This document shows, one piece after another, positions 1-7,339 of a stretch of 64,000 bases of DNA (positions within the stretch are counted from its first letter, which is position 1; every line of letters starts with the position of its first letter). This DNA is from Lactobacillus laiwuensis. GTDB taxonomy: Bacteria > Bacillota > Bacilli > Lactobacillales > Lactobacillaceae. The notes beneath the pieces were generated by a model that saw only the letters and a program-made list of their open reading frames with translations, made no database searches and was not told where the DNA came from. The stretch spans positions 39,652 through 103,651 of the forward strand of contig NZ_BPPB01000007.1 of the NCBI RefSeq assembly GCF_019972835.1, written 5' to 3'. The translations under genes were made by a program, and so were the position numbers.

Positions 1-1713
1 GATTCTAATATTATTAAGCTCATTTAAAACTTCAAATCTTTGATAAAGCAAACTATTAGCAGGCAAAACATCTTCACCTAATAGGTAGGTATCCTTAATA
101 GTCATGCGTTTAATAAACTTGTTGGCGGATTCTTGACGGTCTACTTTTTGCTCAAAATTCCAAGGCGTAATCTGACCATCTTCTTTTCTGACCATCCAAG
201 CAAAACTCTTACCGGAAGTTTTTTTCTGTTGATCGGCTGTAATCATCGGACCTACATAATAAGGTACTCTGAATCTAACCAGTTCATCTAACTTGTAAGG
301 TGCTTGTTTACGGTGATCTTCTACTGGGTTTTCTGCAGCTAAAAATGGATAATATTTGCTTTGATTAGCAATAATCTTATCTAGTTCGATTTGATGCAGC
401 TGAAACGGAATTACACCATTACTGTTTGTTCGCTGCTTAGGCATGAAGTTATCTGCAGCTATTGCTTGCCGTATTTCATGAGCAAGATCGGAATCGTCAA
501 GATTATCCTTAACTATTTTATAAAATTCATCTTTGGTTAAAGCTTTTTTCTTTTTTTTATCTCCAAATGTTTTTTTGGCTTCCAGCAAACGACCATGACG
601 ATTATTAACGTATAAATCATAAGCTAAAAGCAACTTTTTAGCTATACTGCGGTCTTGCAAAGTGTCGATATAAGCTTTTAACAACTTATAATCTTGATGA
701 TGCTTGTCGTACTTGGCTACCATTGACTGTGATAAGCTCTTGTTTTCATCAACAATAGTACTTAAGGTAATCGCGCTAAACAATTTTTCGATTTCAGCGA
801 CAACAGTCTGATCACTTTCATCAAGATCCGGTAATAAGGCATCCAGCTTATCATCTGCATCTGCATCCGAAAGTTTGAATTCCCATTGCGCCTTGTCACT
901 TTTATCGATTTCCTTACCTAAAATTGTTTCAAACTGCGTTTTATAGCCCATAATAGCGTTAGCAATTTGCTTGGCCACATTTTTCTCTTCCTTGGCAGTT
1001 GAATCTGTTAATAACTTGGCAATTTTCTTGACCTTGTCCATCTTATAAACGGTCTTTTCTGCATCTTTACCGCGTATAACAGCCTCGATCTCGGCAGCGT
1101 TTGCGACATTTAGTTCAATAGGGTCTTGGTCCTCAACTATCTTTTCCGCAAAAGCATCATTGATTTTCGATAAAATAGGACCTACTTCAATTTTGGAAGC
1201 TTCAAAGTCTTTTACAGGTGTATCTTGTAAAAAATTACCACGATACTTAACAATGTGGTGGATGGCTAAAAATATTTCTCGCAAATCAAATTGACGGTCT
1301 TGAGTCATCAATGCGTCACGCAAATGATAGATTGTAGCATAATGTTTATAAAATGCCTGATCTTCCTTAGCAGTTGGAAACACAATCGCCTGATACTTTT
1401 TGCGATCTTTATCAAGTGGCGAAACCCATGATTGGTGCAGGCGCACAAAAAATCCCGGATCCACCTTAGCTATTGGTTCTGCAAAAATCTCTTCCAAAAG
1501 TCTTAAGCGCCACTTTCTGCGTTTAAGACGTCTTCTAGTAGTCCTAAAACTTCGTCGCTTTGCAGCAGTATGACCTTCTTCAAATAAATGTGAGCCAATT
1601 GCTGTTTTTCCTCTGAGCTTTAATAAATTATTTTTCTTATCAGTCACGGCCCAGCCGCAAGAATTGGTCCCGATATCAAGACCTAAAATATAATCTTCAT
1701 TAACTCTTTTCAT
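1..1713 (-). CDS. cas9: Type II-A CRISPR nuclease Cas9, N-terminal 571 residues (runs off the left edge)
   Basis: RNA-guided DNA endonuclease of type II-A CRISPR immunity. The frame is open from an ATG at 1713, with AAAGGAG just upstream, to base 1. Seen: RuvC-I motif around residues 8-23 (LGLDIGTNSCGWAV) with catalytic Asp13, an Arg/Lys-rich bridge helix at about 49-75, then a REC-like region ending in SLLYQRFEVLNEL, which lines up with the HSLLYEYFTVYNEL region of SpCas9 near residue 510-525. Lactobacillus Cas9 is about 1370 residues, so the HNH, RuvC-II/III and PAM-interacting parts, and any cas1-cas2-csn2 and array, lie outside the window. The 130 bp upstream hold only the dehydrogenase terminator and a short promoter region, with no obvious tracrRNA. 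Confidence 0.93.
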   Translation of the reverse strand, partial: MKRVNEDYILGLDIGTNSCGWAVTDKKNNLLKLRGKTAIGSHLFEEGHTAAKRRSFRTTRRRLKRRKWRLRLLEEIFAEPIAKVDPGFFVRLHQSWVSPLDKDRKKYQAIVFPTAKEDQAFYKHYATIYHLRDALMTQDRQFDLREIFLAIHHIVKYRGNFLQDTPVKDFEASKIEVGPILSKINDAFAEKIVEDQDPIELNVANAAEIEAVIRGKDAEKTVYKMDKVKKIAKLLTDSTAKEEKNVAKQIANAIMGYKTQFETILGKEIDKSDKAQWEFKLSDADADDKLDALLPDLDESDQTVVAEIEKLFSAITLSTIVDENKSLSQSMVAKYDKHHQDYKLLKAYIDTLQDRSIAKKLLLAYDLYVNNRHGRLLEAKKTFGDKKKKKALTKDEFYKIVKDNLDDSDLAHEIRQAIAADNFMPKQRTNSNGVIPFQLHQIELDKIIANQSKYYPFLAAENPVEDHRKQAPYKLDELVRFRVPYYVGPMITADQQKKTSGKSFAWMVRKEDGQITPWNFEQKVDRQESANKFIKRMTIKDTYLLGEDVLPANSLLYQRFEVLNELNNIRI

Positions 1714-1794
1714 CTATTTTCTCCTTTATTTTTTATCATTACTATAAGAATACCCCTTATAACAATAGAATTCACTATCTTTTTTTATATAATA

Positions 1795-1830
1795 AAAAAA
1801 TGATGATCTTTGTGACCATCATTTTTACTA
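1795..1830 (-). terminator. Terminator of the L-2-hydroxyacid dehydrogenase gene
   Basis: On the minus strand, AAATGATGGTC and GATCATCATTT form an 11-bp stem (one G-U) around an ACAAA loop, followed by a T tract. It separates the dehydrogenase from cas9, so cas9 needs its own promoter in the roughly 80 bp that remain. Confidence 0.75.
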
Positions 1831-1842
1831 AACAAACTAGAA

Positions 1843-2751
1843 CTACTTATTAGCTTTTTCTTTAATCGTTTCTGCAGACGCCTTTAATTTCTTTTCTTCT
1901 TCATCAGTCAGTGTCAATTCAACGGTTTGAACAATACCGTCACGACCAACAATTGCCGGGTAAGATAAGTAGGTACCATATTTTTCTTGGTAATTTGAAA
2001 CTGGCATTTCAGTGTGAGCATCGCTTTGAATGGTTTCTACCAAGCGAGTCACAGCAGCTGAAATACCGTAGTTAGTATATTGCTTACCCTTATAAACTGT
2101 TTGACCACCAAACTTAATTTCATCGTTTAAGTCTTCAAGCTTAAGGTGTTTTGCTTCAGCTACTTCAGTAATTGGTTTTTCCAAAACTTTAACAGTTGAC
2201 CAAGCAGTAAATTGTGAATTACCGTGTTCACCCAAGTTAAAGCCTTCAACTGAACGAGGATCTACATTCATTCGTTCACCAACAGCACGCTTCATACGGG
2301 CTGTATCTAATAAAGTACCGGTACCAATGACATGCTTGCGCGGTAAACCAGTTAGCTCTTGATACATATTAGTAATTGCGTCTACTGGATTGGTAATGGC
2401 AACCAAAATACCATTGAAGCCGCTCTTCTTGATTGACTCCGCAATGTCTCCAATCCGCTCACGGTTATAATTCAATTCTGCAAAGCGCTCGCCGCCTGCT
2501 TCCAACTCAATATTTCCAAAAGCACTAATGACAATGTCTGCATCCTTGAGGGCGGAATAATCATTGATCGTAATAGTAGTGTGATGCTTCAAATTTGCCA
2601 TCGCGTCTTGAAAATCAAGCTGATCTGCTCTAACCTTTGCTTCATTAACATCAATCATAACGAGGTCATCTACTAAACCTGTTAATATTAACTGTTGCGC
2701 TACCGTACTGCCAACGTGGCCGTCACCGATAACTCCTATTTTATTACTCAT
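1843..2751 (-). CDS. L-2-hydroxyisocaproate dehydrogenase-type member of the L-LDH family
   Basis: NAD-dependent reduction of 2-keto acids to L-2-hydroxy acids in the cytoplasm. Seen in 302 residues: dinucleotide fold GDGHVG (9-14), Asp34 after the second strand (NAD preference), substrate Arg152 in TLLDTAR, and the active-site His176 in GEHGNSQ. The segments DQLDFQDAMANL, VIGTGTLLDTAR and YLSYPAIVGRDG match the L-HicDH of Weissella confusa better than glycolytic L-LDH, so branched-chain 2-keto acids may be preferred over pyruvate. The start is ATG after AGGAGG. It is monocistronic with its own terminator. Family is certain; substrate is inferred. Confidence 0.88.
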   Translation of the reverse strand: MSNKIGVIGDGHVGSTVAQQLILTGLVDDLVMIDVNEAKVRADQLDFQDAMANLKHHTTITINDYSALKDADIVISAFGNIELEAGGERFAELNYNRERIGDIAESIKKSGFNGILVAITNPVDAITNMYQELTGLPRKHVIGTGTLLDTARMKRAVGERMNVDPRSVEGFNLGEHGNSQFTAWSTVKVLEKPITEVAEAKHLKLEDLNDEIKFGGQTVYKGKQYTNYGISAAVTRLVETIQSDAHTEMPVSNYQEKYGTYLSYPAIVGRDGIVQTVELTLTDEEEKKLKASAETIKEKANK

Positions 2752-2938
2752 AATTTTTCCCTCCTACTTGTTTTTCAAAATTATGTAATTTCTATTATAT
2801 ACAAAATAATGATAAAAATAAAATTATTTTTAAAAAAATATTAGGCTTTTTGCTATTATTGCTAAATATAAATTAAAACTCGCTCATTTTTTAAAATTCT
2901 CTTCCAAGAAAGCGTATACTAAAGAAAGGAGGTACATT

Positions 2939-3880
2939 ATGAGACAAATTAAAATTGGCAACACCAACTTTTCTGGTTCAGCCATTGCACTCGGAATTAT
3001 GCGCATGAATAAACTGACTGTTGATGAAGCTGTCAAGGTATTAGAAACTGCCCATGAAACTGGTATTAACTATATTGATTCAGCTGATGTTTATGGTCAT
3101 GGTAAATCTGAAGAAATTTTCGGAGAAGCATTACAAAAATCAACCTTAAAACGCGACGATTTTTACATTCAATCTAAGACTGGGATTTATGAAAGTCCTG
3201 AGTTAGATTACAAGACTACCAGGTATGATTTTTCTAAGAAATACCTGATTAATGCCGTAGATGGTATTCTCTCTCGGATGAGAATTGACTATTTAGACAG
3301 CTTGCTGCTCCACAGACCAGATGCTTTAATGGATCCAGCTGAAGTTGGCGCTGCCTTTGATGAATTGCAAAGAGACGGCAAAGTGCGGCACTTTGGAGTT
3401 TCCAACTTCAACCCGATGCAAGTCGATTTACTGCAGAGTGGAGTTAGTCAAAGACTGTTAATTAATCAACTGCAATTAAGTGTCATGCACACTGGTCCAA
3501 TTGACTTCAATATTCACACTAATATGACGGATGAGCGGAGTATTGATCATGACCGTGGCGTTTTGGATTACTCACGCTTGCACAACATGACCGTTCAGGC
3601 ATGGTCGCCTTTCCAATACGGTCAAATTGAAGGCAATTTCATTGGCAATCCTAAGTTTCCAGAAGTCAACGAAGCTTTACAAAAAGTAGCGGATCAAAAA
3701 GGTGTTTCTAAAAATGCTGTGGCTGCTGCCTGGATTTTGCGGCACCCGGCAAATACACAAGTTATTATCGGTACGATGACACCAGCTCATATCATTGACA
3801 GTGCCAAGGGAGCAGATATCTCACTTACTGCACAGGAATGGTATGACATTTATTTAGCTGCTGGTAATGACTTACCTTAA
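2939..3880 (+). CDS. Aldo/keto reductase (NADPH-dependent oxidoreductase)
   Basis: TIM-barrel oxidoreductase that reduces aldehydes or ketones with NAD(P)H. The catalytic tetrad is visible: Asp47 and Tyr52 (DSADVYG), Lys80 (YIQSK) and His125 (LLLHRPD). The C-terminal cofactor region contains VIIGTMTPAHI. At 313 residues it has the usual length and resembles the YdhF subgroup. The start ATG follows AAAGGAGG by 7 nt. It is divergent from the dehydrogenase at 2751 and convergent with rpoN, sharing a bidirectional terminator at about 3898-3934. The physiological substrate cannot be told. Confidence 0.88.
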   Translation: MRQIKIGNTNFSGSAIALGIMRMNKLTVDEAVKVLETAHETGINYIDSADVYGHGKSEEIFGEALQKSTLKRDDFYIQSKTGIYESPELDYKTTRYDFSKKYLINAVDGILSRMRIDYLDSLLLHRPDALMDPAEVGAAFDELQRDGKVRHFGVSNFNPMQVDLLQSGVSQRLLINQLQLSVMHTGPIDFNIHTNMTDERSIDHDRGVLDYSRLHNMTVQAWSPFQYGQIEGNFIGNPKFPEVNEALQKVADQKGVSKNAVAAAWILRHPANTQVIIGTMTPAHIIDSAKGADISLTAQEWYDIYLAAGNDLP

Positions 3881-3897
3881 AAATTAACTGATAACAC

Positions 3898-3935
3898 AAA
3901 AATCCTAGCGCAATTTTACGTTAGGATTTTTTTTG
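3898..3935. terminator. Bidirectional terminator between the aldo/keto reductase and rpoN
   Basis: AATCCTAGCG and CGTTAGGATT pair (one G-U) around CAATTTTA, with A and T tracts on either side, so it can serve both converging genes. Confidence 0.8.
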
Positions 3936-3941
3936 CCAATA

Positions 3942-5213
3942 TTAATCAATTGACTTGGATTTTCTGCTATAACTATTAGGTATATTGAGTTTTTTACGGT
4001 ATTTAGCAATTACTCGTCGACTTAAAGTCACATCATGTTTGGCAAAAATTTCTACTAATTGCTGATCACTTAAGGGAGCACGGACATCTTCTTTTTTTAT
4101 GATCTTTTGCAGGTCGTATTCTATGCGTGCTTGGGACAAATCAGTAGTTACTTCACGCGGAAAAAGAATTTTCAAACTGAAAACCTTATTCTGGCACTGG
4201 ACGTATTTATCTTTAATCGCCCTGCTAATTGTACTTGGTGCCAGACCCAAAGCTTGAGCGGTTTCTTTTAAACCAAGTGGCTTTAACTTCTGCTTTTGCA
4301 TTGTAGTTAAAAAACCATGTTGAAACTGGCCCACATATTTACCCAATCTCATGATAGTTTTCTGACGCTCTGCAATCGCATTTTTCATTTCAAGAAAATG
4401 CTGCTTTTGCTCCGAAAAATACTTACTTTCATTGGACTGATCTTTTAATTCACGATATGATTTTTCATCAAAAACCATCTCTGGTATTTGTGCTTGAAAG
4501 TTTTCTACCGTTATACGTCCATCTGTTACCTTATAAATCAAATCGGGTAATAAATATTGAACATTACTGTCGACCACATAATCACTGGCTGGAGTAGGGT
4601 TCAGCGTTTGTATGCTGGCCAGTGCATCATTTAATTCGGATATTGAAAACCTAGAGTTAGACCATTGTTTTGGATCGGCCAGCATTTCCAACTGATTATT
4701 AAGCAAAATTTCAAGTGCTACAGGATTAAAGTTGTCTTTTTGTTTTGCCTGAAGCGCTAAACATTCAGCCAGATTCGCAGCTCCGATCCCACACGGGTCA
4801 AGACTTTGAAGTAGGCTTTTTGCCCTTAATAATTTTGCCAGAGTAAACTCAGTTTGTTCCGCAATTTTAGCCAAATCAATTCTTAAGTAGCCATCTTCAT
4901 CAAGATTATAAATCAAAGCCTTGACTGCACTTTTTTCCCAAGTGTGCCAGTCACTTAAATCCACTTGCAATAATAAATGATCTATTAAATTTTTTCCTTC
5001 AGGCGAGCGCAGCCATTCTAAATTCTGCATCTCTCCCTTAGGCTCTTTCAAAGTCACAAAGGGATTGCTGGCACTCATTTCCTTCATGGCATTTATTAAG
5101 TCATGAGTACTGTAAGAAAGAACGGTTAAGTTCTGCTTTAATTTTGGTGACAAAAAAAGCCGTGTCACTAACTGCTCTTTCGGCTTTAATACCATTTTTT
5201 GCAATCGCGTCAT
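3942..5213 (-). CDS. rpoN: RNA polymerase sigma-54 factor
   Basis: Alternative sigma factor for -24/-12 promoters, dependent on AAA+ activators. It has 423 residues in the usual order: N-terminal activator-interacting region (MVLKPKEQLVTRLFLSPKL, Leu/Gln rich), core-binding domain, an HTH at about 312-334 (ETAQALGLAPSTISRAIKDK) and the C-terminal RpoN box near 396-408 (SRRVIAKYRKKLN, consensus ARRTVAKYRE). ATG follows GAGGAGG. In lactobacilli RpoN is mainly known for driving mannose-class PTS operons with a LevR/ManR activator. No such activator is intact here, and the only mannose-class PTS gene in the window is the broken IID at 12558. Confidence 0.93.
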   Translation of the reverse strand: MTRLQKMVLKPKEQLVTRLFLSPKLKQNLTVLSYSTHDLINAMKEMSASNPFVTLKEPKGEMQNLEWLRSPEGKNLIDHLLLQVDLSDWHTWEKSAVKALIYNLDEDGYLRIDLAKIAEQTEFTLAKLLRAKSLLQSLDPCGIGAANLAECLALQAKQKDNFNPVALEILLNNQLEMLADPKQWSNSRFSISELNDALASIQTLNPTPASDYVVDSNVQYLLPDLIYKVTDGRITVENFQAQIPEMVFDEKSYRELKDQSNESKYFSEQKQHFLEMKNAIAERQKTIMRLGKYVGQFQHGFLTTMQKQKLKPLGLKETAQALGLAPSTISRAIKDKYVQCQNKVFSLKILFPREVTTDLSQARIEYDLQKIIKKEDVRAPLSDQQLVEIFAKHDVTLSRRVIAKYRKKLNIPNSYSRKSKSID

Positions 5214-5550
5214 CGGCTTTTCCTCCTCTTACTTAAGAATGACTATCTATTTAATTATACTACACCTATCAGTCCTAAAAAGATTGACAGTACAAATATA
5301 CCTAACATTATTCAATTAATGTTTACCCTTTTGCATAAAAGGTAAAAACAGCCTACGGTTATCAAAAGAGGTATTAGACCTTTAAATAATTGATCAAGAT
5401 ATCCGTGAAACAGAATTGGCTTTCCTTTACCAATATTTAGGGACAAATTTATCTAAAATTTAACATCCATAGTTGTCATACGGCCAGCTTTACTAGAAGT
5501 TAGTAACACACTTTTTCTCACCCCACTTAATTAGCACTAACAATTAAATT
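5214..5550. other. Gene-free stretch between rpoN and the first attenuator
   Basis: No intact gene. On the plus strand, about 5389-5463 reads without a stop and ends DIRETELAFLYQYLGTNL, then SKI and a stop. This could be the tail of a decayed gene, but it is preceded by a stop and has no start. I see no hairpin or operator that I can support. Confidence 0.3.
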
Positions 5551-5555
5551 AAGTC

Positions 5556-5584
5556 TTGACATTAATTTCTTATTTTTTTATAAT
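5556..5584 (+). promoter_or_regulatory. Consensus sigma-A promoter of the first leader/lipoprotein unit
   Basis: TTGACA at 5556-5561, a 17-bp spacer, and TATAAT at 5579-5584. The leader-peptide ATG lies 29 bp downstream of the -10. Confidence 0.85.
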
Positions 5585-5612
5585 TTGATTATTGAAGTTG
5601 GAGGTAAGGATA

Positions 5613-5678
5613 ATGACTCAATTTAGTCAAAAAGAAAATCAACTAAATAATCGTTATTATCTTAGCTACTATAGATAA
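5613..5678 (+). CDS. Tyr-rich leader peptide (21 aa) of attenuator copy 1
   Basis: Short ORF with its own GGAGG (5600-5604) ending in NNRYYLSYYR and stop. Four of the last seven residues are Tyr, using TAT TAT and TAC TAT. It sits between a consensus promoter and a chain of competing hairpins that ends in a terminator before a lipoprotein gene, so it is best read as a regulatory leader peptide that senses charged tRNA-Tyr. A second copy 1.46 kb downstream ends NNRYYFSYFR, which supports selection on the C-terminal codons. The role is inferred; the ORF and its SD are seen. Confidence 0.75.
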   Translation: MTQFSQKENQLNNRYYLSYYR

Positions 5679-5680
5679 GA

Positions 5681-5853
5681 GTTTGGGTTCATCTAGGTGG
5701 ATTCAAACTAAACACAAGTTTGAATTTATCTATGATGGCTAAGACTCTTTTAGTTTGGTTAGCCACATAGCTTTCTAAGTGGCTGACCACATTCAATCGT
5801 TTTTGGCAATAAAAATTTTTGTGTACCCGCTTAGAAATAAGTGGGTATTTTTT
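5681..5853 (+). promoter_or_regulatory. Transcription attenuator copy 1 (six-segment hairpin relay plus terminator)
   Basis: Segments that can pair: A 5681-5692 with B 5697-5708; B with 5718-5729; 5730-5742 (CTATGATGGCTAA) with 5759-5770 (TTAGCCACATAG); 5757-5766 (GGTTAGCCAC) with 5779-5788 (GTGGCTGACC); 5773-5782 (TTCTAAGTGG) with 5827-5836 (CCGCTTAGAA), the antiterminator; and the terminator 5825-5846 (ACCCGCTTA, GAAA loop, TAAGTGGGT) followed by ATTTTTT. Each stem excludes the next. Segment A starts 2 nt after the leader stop codon, where a terminating ribosome would cover it. No T-box consensus (TGGNACCGCG) is present. Confidence 0.75.
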
Positions 5854-5866
5854 ATGGAGGCAGAAA

Positions 5867-6835
5867 ATGCATTTTAAGAAATTGATCACAGGAATTAGTA
5901 TTGTCGGATTAATGGCACTGGGAGGGTGCAGCAGCAAAAAAGCTAGCAAGTCGCCTGATGTTAAACATGTTGGTGTCTTACAAGTAGTGCAGCACCCTTC
6001 TTTAGATAAGGCATACAAAGGTTTTAAAAAGGGACTAAAAGAAAGTGGTTTTGTTGAGGGTAAAAATCTTAAAATTGACTACCAGAATGCGCAAAACAAT
6101 CAAGACAATCTGAAAAGTATGAGTGAAAAACTGGTTAATGAAAAATCAGATTTGATTTTGGGCATTGCCACTCCAGCTGCACAGAGCGTTGCCAATGCGA
6201 CCCAAAAAATACCAACTGTTGTTACTGCTGTAACTGACTTGAAAGCGGCTAAGTTAGTTGATTCAGATGCTAAACCTGGCAGAAACATTACAGGAACAAC
6301 AGACATGGTTTCAATTAAACGCCAGATCAAACTGCTCCTGTCAATTGTTCCGAAGGCTAAAACTATCGGTATCATGTACAACGCTGGTGAATCGAATTCC
6401 AAAATTCAAGCTGACTTAGCAACAGCTGCACTGAAAAAAGCGGGAGTGAAAGTTTTAATTAAAACGGCAAATACGACTAACGATGTCCAGCAAGTAACTG
6501 AAACGCTTGCGTCTAAAGTTGACGGTATTTTCGTTCCTACCGATAATACTTTCGATTCAGCTGCTTCTGTAGTTGGAAAAGTAGTCAAAGAAAAGAAAGT
6601 TCCCCTGGTAGCAAGTTCCGTTGATCAAGTTAGAACAGGTGGTTTGGCCTCAATCGGAATTGATTACGAACTATTAGGAGAACAAACTGGCAAAATGGCT
6701 GCAAAAATCTTATCTGGAAAAGCTAAGCCAGCTAACATGCCGGTTGAAAAAGCACATGATATGAAATTAGTTGTTAATAAGAGCATGGCAAAAGCACTGG
6801 GAATTGATCCTAAATCAATCAAAGCACCTAAATAA
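5867..6835 (+). CDS. ABC transporter substrate-binding lipoprotein, TrpX-like (paralog 1)
   Basis: Extracytoplasmic lipoprotein of the ABC_sub_bind (PF04392) family, which includes the streptococcal TrpX protein. ATG 5867 (MHFKKLITG) is chosen because it has GGAGG 6 nt upstream and gives 322 residues, the same as paralog 2; an upstream in-frame GTG would overlap the terminator. The signal peptide ends in LMALGGC (lipidated Cys about residue 25). The mature part is almost identical in layout to the protein at 7340. This copy has no permease or ATPase and has its own terminator. It probably shares the permease and ATPase at 8339-10037. Tyr/aromatic amino acid uptake is inferred from the leader codons. 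Confidence 0.85.
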   Translation: MHFKKLITGISIVGLMALGGCSSKKASKSPDVKHVGVLQVVQHPSLDKAYKGFKKGLKESGFVEGKNLKIDYQNAQNNQDNLKSMSEKLVNEKSDLILGIATPAAQSVANATQKIPTVVTAVTDLKAAKLVDSDAKPGRNITGTTDMVSIKRQIKLLLSIVPKAKTIGIMYNAGESNSKIQADLATAALKKAGVKVLIKTANTTNDVQQVTETLASKVDGIFVPTDNTFDSAASVVGKVVKEKKVPLVASSVDQVRTGGLASIGIDYELLGEQTGKMAAKILSGKAKPANMPVEKAHDMKLVVNKSMAKALGIDPKSIKAPK

Positions 6836-6849
6836 TTTTAAGTTGATAT

Positions 6850-6930
6850 AAAAAGGCCGCTAAACATTGAAACAAATAACGTAAGCGAGAAACTTTGTTA
6901 CTTATTCAACTGGGTGGCCTTTTTATTTAG
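6850..6930 (+). terminator. Long-arm terminator after lipoprotein paralog 1
   Basis: Outer arms AAAAGGCC and GGCCTTTTT enclose an imperfect inner hairpin (AATAACGTAA with TTACTTATT) and run into a T tract. It ends the first unit before the second promoter at 7018. Confidence 0.7.
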
Positions 6931-7017
6931 CAATAATAATTAGAACGAATTTTTATTGAGACTCTGCTTTAAACAAGCATAAAGATTATTATTTCTGCAA
7001 TCAAATTTTATTATTTC

Positions 7018-7046
7018 TTGACTTTTTCTTCTTTATTTTTTATAAT
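7018..7046 (+). promoter_or_regulatory. Consensus promoter of the second leader/importer unit
   Basis: TTGACT at 7018-7023, a 17-bp spacer, and TATAAT at 7041-7046, placed relative to the leader ATG almost exactly as in copy 1 (29 bp). Confidence 0.85.
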
Positions 7047-7075
7047 CTTTTCATTAAGGTTGGAGGTAAAGTTTT

Positions 7076-7141
7076 ATGAAATATAATTTAACACGAGTCT
7101 CACAACTGAATAACCGTTATTACTTTAGCTATTTTAGATAA
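7076..7141 (+). CDS. Aromatic-rich leader peptide (21 aa) of attenuator copy 2
   Basis: Short ORF after TGGAGGTAAAG, 22 codons including the stop, ending NNRYYFSYFR. It has the same length and the same tail pattern as the leader at 5613, with two Tyr replaced by Phe, while the N-terminal half is unrelated (MKYNLTRVSQL against MTQFSQKENQL). Conserved tail codons over a divergent start is what is expected if the peptide only works through ribosome stalling. Tyr (and perhaps Phe) sensing is inferred. Confidence 0.75.
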   Translation: MKYNLTRVSQLNNRYYFSYFR

Positions 7142-7310
7142 GGTTTGGGTTCATCTAGATGAATTCAAACCAGACTCAAGTTTTGAATTTATCTATGATG
7201 GCTAAAGTCCTTTAATTGCGGTTAGCCACATAGCTTCTAAGTGGCTAATCACAAATGATTATTACTAATAATTCTTGTATATCCACTTAGAAATAAGTGG
7301 ATATTTTTTT
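7142..7310 (+). promoter_or_regulatory. Transcription attenuator copy 2
   Basis: Same order of competing segments as copy 1: 7142-7154 with 7159-7171, then the GATGGCTAA/TTAGCCAC and GGTTAGCCAC/GTGGCTAATC pairs, antiterminator 7235-7244 (TTCTAAGTGG) with 7283-7292 (CCACTTAGAA), and terminator 7280-7303 (TATCCACTTA, GAAA loop, TAAGTGGATA) followed by seven T. Relative to copy 1 the terminator stem changes ACCC/GGGT to ATCC/GGAT, a compensatory change on both arms. Confidence 0.75.
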
Positions 7311-7339
7311 ACGGTCAGCAGAATTACGGAGGAAGAAAA

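Noticed and set aside
5681..5853. T-box riboswitch
   Set aside because: A terminator/antiterminator pair is present, but the conserved T-box sequence (TGGNACCGCG type) and stem I are absent. The coding leader peptide explains the element better.
5819..5866. Upstream start (MCTRLEISG...) for lipoprotein paralog 1
   Set aside because: It would lie inside the attenuator terminator and put 16 residues in front of a proper signal peptide; ATG 5867 has GGAGG.
5689..6588. Open frames on the minus strand opposite the first lipoprotein gene
   Set aside because: Mirror images of the plus-strand gene without SD and with unlikely composition; the plus-strand gene has signal peptide and lipobox.
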